NCBI RefSeq assembly: GCF_001613345.1 | Contig: NZ_BDCE01000064.1 | Coordinates: 1-64,000, forward strand | Direction: 5' to 3' | From: Nocardia uniformis NBRC 13702 | GTDB taxonomy: Bacteria > Actinomycetota > Actinomycetes > Mycobacteriales > Mycobacteriaceae | Length of the DNA stretch: 64,000 nt | Notes under the pieces: model-generated | Database searches by the model: none | What the model saw: the letters and a program-made list of their open reading frames with translations, nothing else | What the model was told of the DNA's origin: nothing | In this document: one piece after another, positions 25,204-33,609 of the stretch | Layout: every line of letters starts with the position of its first letter | Position numbering within the stretch: position 1 is the first letter of the stretch | Translations under genes and position numbers: made by a program

Positions 25204-25230
25204 AAAAAGGACCTTCTGAGCGTCTTTTTT
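25204..25230. terminator. A/T-rich hairpin between parD and abiEi
   Basis: AAAAAGGAC (25204-25212) and GTCTTTTTT (25222-25230) can form a 9-bp stem with one G-U pair and a 9-nt loop; the downstream arm is T-rich, like an intrinsic terminator for parD. The pair CGTTAA repeats at 25200 and 25233 flank it, so it could also be the operator used by AbiEi, which binds inverted repeats at its own promoter. Confidence 0.35.
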
Positions 25231-25256
25231 GTCGTTAAGTATGGTATTTTTGATGC

Positions 25257-26318
25257 ATGAGTAGCGCTTCAGATGCCCGCGTGAGGCTCGCCGAACTGGC
25301 CGAGTCGCAATGGGGCCTGCTCACTACCGCTCAGGCCGCCGCTATCGGGGTCGATACCAAGCAACTCCAGCGTCTCACCGACCAAGCCATGTTGTCCCGG
25401 CTCCGCTACGGCGTCTACCGGCTGGCCGGGGTTCCTGATTCGCCGACGGAGCCGATCCGGGCGGAATGGCTCGCGCTCGAGCCCGCCCGCACCGCCGGCG
25501 ACCGGATCGGCGACAACGCGCCCCTCGGGGTTGTCTCGCACCGCTCCGCGGCCGACCTGCACGGCCTCGGCGACCTCGATGCCGACTACATCGAATTCAC
25601 CGTGCCGACCCGACGCGGCACGCGCAACCCCGATGTCCGCTTCCATCGTGGCGTATTGACAGCAGTGGAGTGGATGCTGGTCGACGGGCTGCCCGTCACC
25701 ACGCCCGTGCGCACTATCGCCGACCTTGCCGCCGCCCGCACCGATGGCGGACACCTGGCCTCGGTCGTCCGTGACGCCTTGCTGAACAACACCCCCGTCG
25801 ACGAGATCGCCACCGCGCTGCGACCCTACGCCCACCGCTACGGCGCACCCGTCGACAACGGCTCAGCGCTGGTCACCCACTTCATCACCCAGGCCGGGGT
25901 GCCCGAGTCCTCCCTAGCGTTGACCGCGCCCTCCCTCGAACCCCTCCTCGCGGCGTCCCGTGCGACCAATCAGGCCCTCAACCAGCTCGTCCACGGCCAA
26001 CGCAGCACTCGCTTCACCACATCGCTGACCTCGCTCCCCGCCACCGACGCCGCAGTGGCGGCGCTACGCAACCAACTCGCTGGCGCGGTCCCCACCGAGC
26101 AGGTGACCGAGGCCATTCGCCAGGCTTTGGCCCCGCTCGCCGATACTCCGCAATGGCGAGACGCGGTGGCGCGCATCCGCACCCAGATCCAGCAATCAGC
26201 GGATCCGCACCAATTCCCGAACGCCGCAGCGGCGCGCGAGTGGGCGAGAAAGCTACTACTCGAGGGCCTCACGGAGGCCCTGCTCGACACCGCGGTACAA
26301 ACCCCAACGCCGGGCTAG
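25257..26318 (+). CDS. AbiEi-like type IV antitoxin
   Basis: A 353-residue protein of the AbiEi antitoxin/regulator family. Residues about 8-60 form the N-terminal winged helix (WGLLTTAQAAAIGVDTKQL, LSRLRYGVYRLAG). The central part, with VVSHRSAADLHGLGDL, EFTVPTRRGTR and VTTPVRTIADLAA, matches the family. A longer C-terminal helical region (about 210-353) follows. AbiEi normally precedes the nucleotidyltransferase toxin AbiEii; no such gene follows here, so the antitoxin is orphaned. The promoter is close: TATGGT at 25240-25245 leaves only a few bases of leader. Confidence 0.82.
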   Translation: MSSASDARVRLAELAESQWGLLTTAQAAAIGVDTKQLQRLTDQAMLSRLRYGVYRLAGVPDSPTEPIRAEWLALEPARTAGDRIGDNAPLGVVSHRSAADLHGLGDLDADYIEFTVPTRRGTRNPDVRFHRGVLTAVEWMLVDGLPVTTPVRTIADLAAARTDGGHLASVVRDALLNNTPVDEIATALRPYAHRYGAPVDNGSALVTHFITQAGVPESSLALTAPSLEPLLAASRATNQALNQLVHGQRSTRFTTSLTSLPATDAAVAALRNQLAGAVPTEQVTEAIRQALAPLADTPQWRDAVARIRTQIQQSADPHQFPNAAAAREWARKLLLEGLTEALLDTAVQTPTPG

Positions 26319-26398
26319 CGCGCGCTGACCCCAGTCCCAGCTTCCGAGCGGCCCAATACTTCCCCGCAGCCGACCATGGAGGCTGATCAGTCGATCTC

Positions 26399-26731
26399 GT
26401 GGCGGTTGGCGACGCAGACAGCGACGATCCGGCCTACACGGTCGCGAACGTAAATATTGACCGGACACGGCGGGACTCGGTCGTGTTCCTCGGAGCCGAA
26501 ATTGCCGCGCCGATCCGTGACGGGTCCATCGGCGGTTCCCTGCTGCACGTGCGGTCATGGAACCGCGACGACGGAACACCGGCAACAGCCCAACCGGTCG
26601 AGGAGGGGCGGGAGCGCTGCGCGTACACCACCCTCATTGTCGTACCGTCGGCGCTGCTGATGGTGTGCACCCCACGGCAATACGACAAGGAGCCGACGAC
26701 CGTCGTCGGATACGTGTCCGAAACTGGCTGA
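26399..26731 (+). CDS. Hypothetical protein
   Basis: A 110-residue frame I do not recognise. High third-position GC and a sensible residue mix (AYTVANVNIDRTRRDSVVF, CAYTTLIVVPSALLMVC) favour real coding over the overlapping minus-strand frames. It has beta-rich character and no membrane segment or signal peptide. The GTG start lacks a clear ribosome binding site, and an ATG at 26374 leads into a stop in another frame, so the true start or a frameshift upstream is uncertain. Confidence 0.4.
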   Translation: MAVGDADSDDPAYTVANVNIDRTRRDSVVFLGAEIAAPIRDGSIGGSLLHVRSWNRDDGTPATAQPVEEGRERCAYTTLIVVPSALLMVCTPRQYDKEPTTVVGYVSETG

Positions 26732-26811
26732 GCGGCACCGTTCATCGGAGGGAACCACCCCGCCGATCCGCACCTCCGCCAAGGGCGTGCGAGTTCTCCC
26801 TGACCTCACCG

Positions 26812-27069
26812 TCAACTTGCGGACGCTAGTAGCCGCGTCAAGTGGCCTGGGCGCGATAAGTCCGCGAACCCACTCCGGTGCCGCCCTGCCCCAGGCCTTG
26901 CCTCACGATTCGCGGTGCCCCGTTCGCTTTCCAGGCGGGAAACAATCGCGGCAACAGTCCAGGCTTCGCCGCTGTGGTTGTCGGCGGCCGAGGCGAGGGC
27001 GGAAGCGAGGAAGGTCAAGGCAGCGCCGGTAGCTAGGCCGAGAAGGTAGAGCACCCAGGATGCGGTCAT
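26812..27069 (-). CDS. Small hypothetical membrane protein
   Basis: An 85-residue protein with one N-terminal membrane segment (residues about 4-27, WVLYLLGLATGAALTFLASA) and a hydrophilic Arg/Ser-rich tail. GGAGGCC lies just upstream of the ATG at 27069. It starts 14 bases after the stop of the 27084-27398 gene and is probably cotranscribed with it. No family is recognised. Confidence 0.55.
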   Translation of the reverse strand: MTASWVLYLLGLATGAALTFLASALASAADNHSGEAWTVAAIVSRLESERGTANREARPGAGRHRSGFADLSRPGHLTRLLASAS

Positions 27070-27083
27070 GGTGGCCTCCGGTC

Positions 27084-27398
27084 CTACTGCACCGGCGCGG
27101 TGTGGGTGCTGACGGCTGACTCGACGGGATTCACGAAATCGCCGTCGGCGTCGAGAGATTCGACGCCATCGAGGATGGAGTCGAGGATGTCCGCGCCGTC
27201 CAGAGTCGCGCGGAAGCAGCGCTTCCGGGCGCTGTCGACTACGGCGTACAGGACTGTGGCGTAGATGTGTGAGCGGGGCGCGGTCAGGCGCAGCCCTCGC
27301 TGTTCGGCGCTACGCAGGGCTGTGTCGATGGTTTCGATGACGTCCTGGAGGACATGGATCTCGATCTGCTGGAGGTCGTCTTCGTCGCTGGTGATCAT
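27084..27398 (-). CDS. Small hypothetical protein
   Basis: A 104-residue soluble acidic protein I do not recognise. The first 35 residues are a likely amphipathic helix (LQQIEIHVLQDVIETIDTAL), followed by SHIYATVLYAVVDSARKRCF and an acidic tail. It is the first gene of a two-gene unit with the small membrane protein downstream. It is divergent from the XRE regulator at 27608, so the 209-base gap holds both promoters. Confidence 0.55.
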   Translation of the reverse strand: MITSDEDDLQQIEIHVLQDVIETIDTALRSAEQRGLRLTAPRSHIYATVLYAVVDSARKRCFRATLDGADILDSILDGVESLDADGDFVNPVESAVSTHTAPVQ

Positions 27399-27549
27399 GG
27401 ATTCCGCTCCGAGGTATCCGAGTTCCGGTGATGCGTATGCGCCCGGCGGGTGCGTACACAGCGTGGGCCAGGGCTGTGCCCCGTGCGCGACGGAGCGTCA
27501 ACCTGCGGAGATTCCTCCAAAACCCCTGAAGGCGTTGTGCAAAAACAGA

Positions 27550-27555
27550 TATAAT
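27550..27555 (+). promoter_or_regulatory. Consensus -10 box for the XRE gene
   Basis: TATAAT is a perfect -10 hexamer, rare in DNA this GC-rich, lying 52 bases before the XRE start. TGAAGG at 27527-27532 is in the -35 place but weak. TTGTGCA at 27536 and TGCAACAA at 27566 form an imperfect inverted repeat around the box and could be the regulator's own site. Confidence 0.5.
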
Positions 27556-27607
27556 CGGCGCATTCTGCAACAAGCAGTGGCACCGAAGCGCAACCCGAGG
27601 GGGAGGT

Positions 27608-28513
27608 ATGACCGGTGTCGACGATTGGGAGCACACGGGCAGCACCTTGCCGCGGCGTCAACTCGGGCGGTTCCTGAAGGAAGCGCGCGAGGGAGTCGGG
27701 CTCACCCTGGAACGCGCAGCGGCGCTTATGGAGTGGAACAAATCCACCCTCAGTCGTATGGAACGCGGACTCACCGAGAAGGTCAGAATCCGCGACGTAC
27801 TAGCGCTTTGCGAGAATTACGGCCTCGATGAGGAGAAGTCCGCGGCAGCAAGAGAGTTGGCGGAACAGGCCCCAGGCCGTACCTGGTGGCGAAGCTACAG
27901 CGACGTGATCGCGGCCAAGTTCAACACCTATGTCGGGCTCGAGGCAGGCGCGAGTGAATTGGCGATCTTCCAACCGCTGATCGTTCCGGGACTGCTCCAA
28001 ACCGCGGACTACGCCAGAACTCTGGATAGACAGTACTTTCGAGACGATTCGGATGAGGATCTGGAACGACGCGTCGCGCTCCGGATACAGCGTCAGCACC
28101 TCGTCGCGCGTCAGAGGCAGCCAGTTCGCCTATCGGTCGTGCTGCACGAGTCCGTGTTGCGGACCACCGTCGGCGGGCCACGCATCATGGCGGCACAGCT
28201 GCGACGCATCGCGGACCTGAGTACCCGTGACAATGTCGGAGTTCGAATCCTGCCTTTCCGTGCGGGATTCCCCACCGGGAGCGTGGTGTCGCAGTTCATC
28301 GTCATGACGTTCCCCAACGACGGCAAGATAAAGCCGGTAGAACCGACGATAGTGTTCGCGGAGAGCTTCGCTGGAGACGTCTACCTGGAAGAGCGGAATG
28401 ATGTACACCGCTGTCAGCAGGCATTCCATACGCTTCTGGCCGCGACGCTGGATGACCGACCCAGCCGAGACCTGATGAGAGAGTTAGCAAGAGACTATGA
28501 CAGTGAGCGATGA
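27608..28513 (+). CDS. XRE-family regulator with DUF5753
   Basis: A 301-residue actinobacterial regulator. Residues about 16-75 form an XRE helix-turn-helix (LGRFLKEAREGVGLTLERAA, NKSTLSRMERG), and the rest is DUF5753, with the signature FQPLIVPGLLQTADYARTL (about 118-136) and LSVVLHESVLRTTVGG. Such proteins control a partner DUF397 gene and, in several cases, development or secondary metabolism. GGGGGAGG just before the ATG is a strong ribosome binding site, and a TATAAT box is at 27550. The DUF397 gene overlaps its end by 17 bases. Confidence 0.9.
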   Translation: MTGVDDWEHTGSTLPRRQLGRFLKEAREGVGLTLERAAALMEWNKSTLSRMERGLTEKVRIRDVLALCENYGLDEEKSAAARELAEQAPGRTWWRSYSDVIAAKFNTYVGLEAGASELAIFQPLIVPGLLQTADYARTLDRQYFRDDSDEDLERRVALRIQRQHLVARQRQPVRLSVVLHESVLRTTVGGPRIMAAQLRRIADLSTRDNVGVRILPFRAGFPTGSVVSQFIVMTFPNDGKIKPVEPTIVFAESFAGDVYLEERNDVHRCQQAFHTLLAATLDDRPSRDLMRELARDYDSER

Positions 28514-28712
28514 CCTAACTGGCGCGCGCTGGTTCAAATCCAGTTACAGCTCCGCAGGAAGTGAATGCGTCGAGATCGCCTTCATACCCAGTGGAGTCGG
28601 TGTTCGCGACACTAAGAACCCGACCGGCCCAGCGCTGGTATTCACCCCAGGAGAGTGGGACGCGTTCTCAGCAGGTGTGAAGGACGGCGAATTCGACCGG
28701 CCCACAGGCTGA
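28497..28712 (+). CDS. DUF397-family small protein
   Basis: A 71-residue protein with the family pattern ARWFKSSYSSAGSECVEIA, VGVRDTKNP and FTPGEWDAFSAGVKDGEF. DUF397 proteins are the usual partners of XRE/DUF5753 regulators, and in studied pairs work like an antitoxin-like or signalling partner, but the mechanism is not settled. It overlaps the regulator gene by 17 bases, so the two are translated together. Confidence 0.9.
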   Translation: MTVSDDLTGARWFKSSYSSAGSECVEIAFIPSGVGVRDTKNPTGPALVFTPGEWDAFSAGVKDGEFDRPTG

Positions 28713-28719
28713 TTCCCGC

Positions 28720-29133
28720 TCACCAGTCGTCAGGGGCGAGGATCCGCGACCTACCGCGGTGATAAAAGTCCTCATCGTCGTCCAGTTCCGGCGCTGCCAC
28801 GACTGTCGGCAGTGATCGTTGGGGTGCGTCGCCGATCTGCTCGACGAGGTCGGTGAGACGGGGATCCGCCTCGACATCACGGATGAGGTGTTCCACCTCG
28901 GCCTGGGCTTGGGCGCGGGCACGGTTGATCAGATCGGCGATCAGCGGGCCGAGTTCGCTACCACCGGGGAAGCTGTACTCGTCGACACGCACGGAGGCAA
29001 CACGGCCGTTGGCTTGGACATCGACGACCACACCCCGCTCTTGCAGGACAGCGTGACCGGAGTTCATGGCACCGGCAAGCCGACCCATCCTCGTACTCAA
29101 TGGCTCGGGGGTACCCGGTTGGGGCGAATTCAT
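28720..29133 (-). CDS. YbaB/EbfC-family protein
   Basis: A 137-residue protein of the YbaB/EbfC nucleoid-associated family as found in actinobacterial ESX neighbourhoods. The core is VDVQANGRVASVRVDEYSF (residues about 37-55) followed by the helix LGPLIADLINRARAQAQAEVEHL. The acidic C-terminal tail is variable. It may bind DNA or, as with EspL-like members, help a secretion locus. It converges with the DUF397 gene 7 bases away and follows the 29177 gene on the same strand. Confidence 0.65.
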   Translation of the reverse strand: MNSPQPGTPEPLSTRMGRLAGAMNSGHAVLQERGVVVDVQANGRVASVRVDEYSFPGGSELGPLIADLINRARAQAQAEVEHLIRDVEADPRLTDLVEQIGDAPQRSLPTVVAAPELDDDEDFYHRGRSRILAPDDW

Positions 29134-29176
29134 ATGACTCCTACCAAGTGCGGTTTCAGCCTAGGGACTGCTCGGG

Positions 29177-30043
29177 TCACCAACCGGGGTACGACGGGAG
29201 GGTCTCAGGTGGCGAATCCTCGATAATCCGTTCGGAGATCGTGGATGGAATACCGGGATAAACAGCATTCTCCCACGCGGCACATTTTCCATAAAGCTCG
29301 TCGAGATTTTCTTCGAACGGATCGTTGAAGGATGTCTCGAACTGAACCTGCCAGCCGGTGAACACGTCTTCTGTTGGCGCAGACCATTCACTCGTATCCG
29401 ACAGCCCTCGAGGATTGCCGGTGGCGTCTGCCTCGAGAGTAAGGGAGGGCGCTAAAGGGGTTTCACTGAGTCGCTGGAGTGGGACGGGGAGACCTCCGCC
29501 AGGCTTGAGCAAGTGCCTGACGTATTTTCCATCGGATCCGGTGTCCGCAGTTCCGGACTGCTGCGCGCAGACATAGCCGCTCAACTGCTTGCCGTCATCG
29601 ACGGTTGCCACGATGTGGTACCTGAATGTGCCCACAATCGGATCAACTAGGGCATAACGCATTTCACGCGTTTCGTCGTCATCGTCGGTACCCGGCGGAG
29701 AAATTATGTTTCGCGCCTGGGAAGTGAGCGCTGCTTTGAATCCCGGATACGCGGCTGACAACCCGAATTTATCGGTGATCAATATCGACTCGGTCGCAGC
29801 ACGGATCAACGTAGCCTGCCACCCCTCGAGCTCGATGCCGGGCTCAGCCGACCACACGACGGTAGCCTGCCGAATCGGCTCCGGTACGACGTAGTGATCC
29901 GGCTCCGGGGGAGAGATAGTCGATGGTGAGTTATCGGTACCCGCACTGCATGCAGTGAGGAGGCCATTAACGTACGGCCAGGTGTTGACGTGGTCAACGC
30001 CTGTTCCGAGGCATTTTATCTGCCGATCAGGTGGGTGATCCAA
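29177..30043 (-). CDS. Hypothetical protein with degenerate lipobox
   Basis: I do not recognise this product. The coding character is clear from about 29950 leftwards (PEPIRQATVVW, TFRYHIVATVDDGKQL, PTEDVFTGWQVQFETSFNDP). A lipobox-like LLTAC occurs near the start, but the upstream residues have no basic-hydrophobic signal peptide, and the only in-frame start nearby is a TTG at 30043, so the N-terminus may be mutated or the real start lies inside. The frame stays open into the CPBP gene, which is chance. With that gene and the YbaB gene it forms a same-strand run. The 5' end is uncertain. Confidence 0.5.
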   Translation of the reverse strand: MDHPPDRQIKCLGTGVDHVNTWPYVNGLLTACSAGTDNSPSTISPPEPDHYVVPEPIRQATVVWSAEPGIELEGWQATLIRAATESILITDKFGLSAAYPGFKAALTSQARNIISPPGTDDDDETREMRYALVDPIVGTFRYHIVATVDDGKQLSGYVCAQQSGTADTGSDGKYVRHLLKPGGGLPVPLQRLSETPLAPSLTLEADATGNPRGLSDTSEWSAPTEDVFTGWQVQFETSFNDPFEENLDELYGKCAAWENAVYPGIPSTISERIIEDSPPETLPSYPGW

Positions 30044-30141
30044 CCACCGGGGTGTGATTGTTGGCCAACTGCAGGCACCGCACGACGCCGCCGTCGCCGT
30101 CGCCGTTGCGTCTTCCGCAAATACATGCCCGGCACTTAAAT

Positions 30142-30933
30142 TTAGATGAGGTTCAGCGCGAGGGCGATGGTGCCGAGTGTCGCCAGGATCGAGGTCGCGC
30201 CGACGTGCATTCCGATCGACAGCCGGATGTCCTTGTTCCGCCAAGCGAACCAGAAACCCGGGAACGTGAAGATCACCCGCGACACGAACCCCCACGGCGA
30301 CCAGAAGTGGTACAGCGAGAACAAGACCGTGCTGAGCACCGGCGCCCAGCCGCCCAGGTGGGCGATTCGAGGCAGCAGGAAACCGCGGAAGTACAGCTCC
30401 TCGATGAGCGGGAGGGAGATTCCGGTCAGCGGCAGGCATATCACCATCGTGGTGAGTGTGATCGAGTGCGAGTATCCGTTGAGGTATGTGTTGTTGCCGC
30501 TGCCGCCTGGGTTCGCGTACGGGACCCAGGTGAAGAAGTTCTCGAAGAAGAAGGTGTTCACCGGTGTCGTCGCGAACCCCAGCACCACCATCCACACGAT
30601 GAGCCCGATGACCATCGCCACCAGCTTTCCCCGCGGGACCGGTTTGTCGGTGTAGTGCAACACGCCGCGCAGCGAGAAGCGGCCGTTGTGCTGGCGGCCC
30701 AGCCACAGCAGCCCCAACTGGACCGGTACCAGAACCACGCACAGGGCGATCGCCCAGCCCGCGAAGGTCGGATAACCGATGGCCTCGACGAATGGTTCAC
30801 CGATGAGCAGGTAGACGGCGACGATCAGGGCGCCGGGGACAAGATGCAATGCGACCGACAGCGGCAGGGAGTGGCGGCCGCCCAGCAGCCGGGCGACGAT
30901 TCCGTTCGGTCGAGTGTCTTCACAGGCGCGCAT
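30142..30933 (-). CDS. CPBP-family intramembrane metalloprotease
   Basis: A 263-residue membrane protein of the CAAX protease/bacteriocin-processing family, with about seven membrane segments. Motif 1 is IEELYFRGFLLPRI (EExxxR, about 182-195), motif 2 is LFSLYHFWSP (FxxxH, about 208-217), and a late His in IGMHVGATS is motif 3, so the metal site looks complete. Its substrate is unknown. The ATG at 30933 is the first start, but the frame continues upstream for about 50 codons of protein-like sequence with no start codon, up to a TAG at 31093, suggesting a lost N-terminal part or decay. Confidence 0.8.
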   Translation of the reverse strand: MRACEDTRPNGIVARLLGGRHSLPLSVALHLVPGALIVAVYLLIGEPFVEAIGYPTFAGWAIALCVVLVPVQLGLLWLGRQHNGRFSLRGVLHYTDKPVPRGKLVAMVIGLIVWMVVLGFATTPVNTFFFENFFTWVPYANPGGSGNNTYLNGYSHSITLTTMVICLPLTGISLPLIEELYFRGFLLPRIAHLGGWAPVLSTVLFSLYHFWSPWGFVSRVIFTFPGFWFAWRNKDIRLSIGMHVGATSILATLGTIALALNLI

Positions 30934-31211
30934 GACAAGGGGTACCTCGAACTGTTCGTGAATGGGTGCGTGAAATGAATCGGAAAGTGCCCACCCAGCC
31001 GGGTAGAACTCGGCGGACAGAACATTGATGAGATTCTCGGCCAGGTTGCTGAAGTCACCATTCGCGTTCGTGACGATGGTCTGCCCGACCGTCTAGGGTG
31101 CCGAATCCCCAGGTCCAGCCGCTGAGCGGTGTCCGTGGGCAACTGCCGGGGCTGGTGCGGCTGGCCCGGGTTTGCTGCCGCTGGTGCTGGTGTGGGCGGA
31201 GCCGGGGTGTG

Positions 31212-31856
31212 TCAGGCGGTGGTGGCGTGCCGGATGATGATGTTGCCGTACGAGTTGTGTGCGTACACGTGCACGGTGTCCTCGTTTCCCTGTGGCCGGT
31301 CGACCGGTTGTATCAGGTTCTGCACGGTCCCGTACTGGGTGTTTGTTTCCACCCGTGCCGCGGTGCCCGCGCGGATACCTACCTCCAGCTCGCCCATGGA
31401 TGTCTCGAGCCGGAGCTCGCCGCGCGAGGCTTCGCCGATGCGGATGTTGCCTTTGACGGTTTTCGCGGTCACCGAACCAAGCGGGCGCTCGACGGTGATG
31501 TCACCGGCCGATATCTCCAGGTCGCACTCGCCGAGTTCACCGGCACCCAGCAGCCGCCCCAGACTGGTGGTGGCTTTGAGCCGGGAGCCGGTGGGTACCT
31601 CGATGGTCACCTCGATCGACGGGTCGCCGGCGAACGGGGTGTAGGACCGCCAATCCCTCGGCGTTTTCACAGTCAGGGTGCCGGCGACGAAATCGATCCG
31701 GGTCTGCTCGGCAGCGCGCACGCTGTCCTTCTTCGATACATCCGCCGGCCGGACCTCGACGACGGTATCGGCACGGTCCGAGGCGATCACCGTGACGCCA
31801 CCGGAAAGCACGTCGACGGTGATGGCGATCGGCTCCGGGGTCTGGAATGTGGGCAT
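31212..31856 (-). CDS. DUF4097-family beta-strand repeat protein
   Basis: A 214-residue protein made of repeating beta strands, as in the DUF4097/DUF4098 (putative adhesin-like) family: LSGGVTVIASDRADTVVEV, LEISAGDITVERPLGSV, AKTVKGNIRIGEASRG and NSYGNIIIRHA. There is no signal peptide, so it is probably cytosolic. It lies 131 bases after the MerR gene on the same strand and is likely the last gene of that unit. The function is unknown; members often follow regulators and membrane stress genes. Confidence 0.75.
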   Translation of the reverse strand: MPTFQTPEPIAITVDVLSGGVTVIASDRADTVVEVRPADVSKKDSVRAAEQTRIDFVAGTLTVKTPRDWRSYTPFAGDPSIEVTIEVPTGSRLKATTSLGRLLGAGELGECDLEISAGDITVERPLGSVTAKTVKGNIRIGEASRGELRLETSMGELEVGIRAGTAARVETNTQYGTVQNLIQPVDRPQGNEDTVHVYAHNSYGNIIIRHATTA

Positions 31857-31987
31857 GGCTGTACTCCTTCAGTGGGAGAAATGGGATTCGGTGTGAATCG
31901 GGGCGGTGGGGTCAGCAGACCCAGCCGGTGAGCTGCTGGATCCCGATGCGAGCCCGGGCAGTTGGACGTTGGCGGAGATCTTCTCGG

Positions 31988-32773
31988 TCAGTTCGAGCTT
32001 GGTCCGGGGATATCGATGCCGGCGGAGCGGAGCTTGGTCTCGAACAGCACCGACAGCCGGGTCGCGGCCGGTGTCTGATCTGCGCCGTACTGGCGGATAA
32101 GCGTGTATCGGGTTGCGGCCTCGGTGCGGGCTTGCAGACCGGTCACGGTCTTCAGCAGTGCGGGGTTGGCGAGGAAGTGGTCGGCCGCCGCGGTGGCGAG
32201 TTCCTCGATGCGGGGGTCATCCGGTTCCCAGGCCGTGGCCTCCCCGACGCGCTTGTACAAGGCGACCAGCCGGGTGTCTTCAAGGGCGTGCTCGACATGG
32301 GTGAGGTAGTCGTCGAAGCTCTCCGGGACCAGTGCCCTGGCCAGCACCAGGCCCTCCCGGTAGGTCGCCACGTCGTCCGCGGTGAAGCCGAGGCCGGGTA
32401 TCCGCTCCAGCAGTGCCACAGCACGGTCGGGCAGCAGCGCCCGGTCGCCGTCGGCGAGCCGGTACAGCGTGTCGCGCCGGGCGATAAGCTCCTCGATCCG
32501 TTCGGTGAGCTGCCGCTCGACGTCGGCGAGCGCGATGGTGAACAGTGCGGTGTCGGCGTCGAGCAGGGGCCCGATTTCGGCCAGCGGCACCCCGGCGGCG
32601 GCCAGGGTCCGGACCTGCACCAGCCGCAACAACTCGGCCGACCCGTACCGCCGGTAACCGGAGCTGTCGCGTTCCGGTTCCACTACCAGGCCGAGCTTGT
32701 GGTAATGCCGCACCGTCTTCACCGTGACGCCGACGAAGGCCGCCGCCTGCCCGATCGTGACACCGTTCATCAT
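31988..32773 (-). CDS. MerR-family transcriptional regulator
   Basis: A 261-residue regulator. The MerR helix-turn-helix GVTIGQAAAFVGVTVKTVRHYHKLGLV begins at residue 4, followed by SSGYRRYGSAELLRLVQV and the coiled dimer helix to about residue 115. The C-terminal 140 residues are an all-helical effector domain (TipAS-like length, no recognised ligand). I take the ATG at 32773 or 32770, since the DNA-binding domain starts there and the hydrolase stop is 5 bases upstream. The palindrome at 33610-33630, before the hydrolase gene, is its likely site. Confidence 0.85.
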   Translation of the reverse strand: MMNGVTIGQAAAFVGVTVKTVRHYHKLGLVVEPERDSSGYRRYGSAELLRLVQVRTLAAAGVPLAEIGPLLDADTALFTIALADVERQLTERIEELIARRDTLYRLADGDRALLPDRAVALLERIPGLGFTADDVATYREGLVLARALVPESFDDYLTHVEHALEDTRLVALYKRVGEATAWEPDDPRIEELATAAADHFLANPALLKTVTGLQARTEAATRYTLIRQYGADQTPAATRLSVLFETKLRSAGIDIPGPSSN

Positions 32774-32777
32774 CTGC

Positions 32778-33596
32778 TCAGCCAACCTCGCGACCGAGAG
32801 CGGCGGCAAGCTCGCGAACCGCGCCGGCGACGGCGGGGGAGTCCTTGGCCAGGATCTTTTCGTGGTTGCTGGTGACCCTCGCGCTCACCGTCAGGTTCGG
32901 GTTCCGAACCAGCAGCGGCTCGATGGTCGTGCGCGCCTGGTCCATCTCACCACCCGCGTCGCCCGTGTGGTCGCCCGAGGCGACCACGTACCGGACCGGA
33001 ACGGTCAGACCCTCGAGGATCGGGACGAGGGCGGCGTGCAGCATGTGGCCCTCGATGTTGATCTCGGCGTGCTGGTCGGCGGACATCCGCGCGGCCAGGC
33101 CCAGCGGGGCAATCAGCGGCAGCACGAACCGCGCCCGACGGAACAGTTTGCGGATCCGTTCGTGGCCGGCCGCGTCGGTCCAGCCCATCGGGAACGGGCC
33201 GTCGACCCCGACCACGCCCGCAACCCGGTCCGGGTTCCGGTCGCCCCAGTGCACCCCCAGCAGCGCACCGTAGGACCAGCCCACCAGAAGCGGCCGCTCC
33301 ACCCCCCTGGCTTTCAGGACGGCGTCGAGATCCCGGACGGTGGCCTCGAAGGAGTAGTCCGCCGACCGCTTCGATTTGCCGCGGGCCCGCTCGTCGTAGC
33401 TGATGTGCCGGTAGCCGGGGCCAAGGTCGGCGATGACCTGCTTCCAGTGCTTCTGGCTGGCGTAGGAACCGTTCAGATAGACCACGGGGATACCTGTCCC
33501 GCCGGTGTCGGTGACGGCCAACGCGGTGTCTTCCACCGGCAGCATGCCGGTCCAGGCCGAGTTGTTCGAGTTGCTCGAGTGCGAAGAAGTAGTCAT
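32778..33596 (-). CDS. Alpha/beta hydrolase
   Basis: A 272-residue alpha/beta hydrolase. The oxyanion block is VVYLNGSYAS, the nucleophile elbow is LVGWSYGALLG (Ser about 110), the Asp is in VASGDHTGD and the His in VTSNHEKILA. A short Ser/Asn-rich tail precedes the core. I prefer the ATG at 33596, which leaves 13 bases to the MerR-type palindrome. The MerR gene begins 5 bases after the stop, so both are probably one unit controlled by that regulator. The substrate is unknown. Confidence 0.8.
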   Translation of the reverse strand: MTTSSHSSNSNNSAWTGMLPVEDTALAVTDTGGTGIPVVYLNGSYASQKHWKQVIADLGPGYRHISYDERARGKSKRSADYSFEATVRDLDAVLKARGVERPLLVGWSYGALLGVHWGDRNPDRVAGVVGVDGPFPMGWTDAAGHERIRKLFRRARFVLPLIAPLGLAARMSADQHAEINIEGHMLHAALVPILEGLTVPVRYVVASGDHTGDAGGEMDQARTTIEPLLVRNPNLTVSARVTSNHEKILAKDSPAVAGAVRELAAALGREVG

Positions 33597-33609
33597 GCGA
33601 TGAGCATGC

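Noticed and set aside
25131..25256. ParE toxin remnant after ParD
   Set aside because: All three frames stop early and no ParE-like strand or helix pattern is visible.
30934..31930. Plus-strand frame 31098-31931 over the DUF4097 gene
   Set aside because: The minus-strand product shows regular beta repeats; the plus-strand translation is low-complexity shadow.
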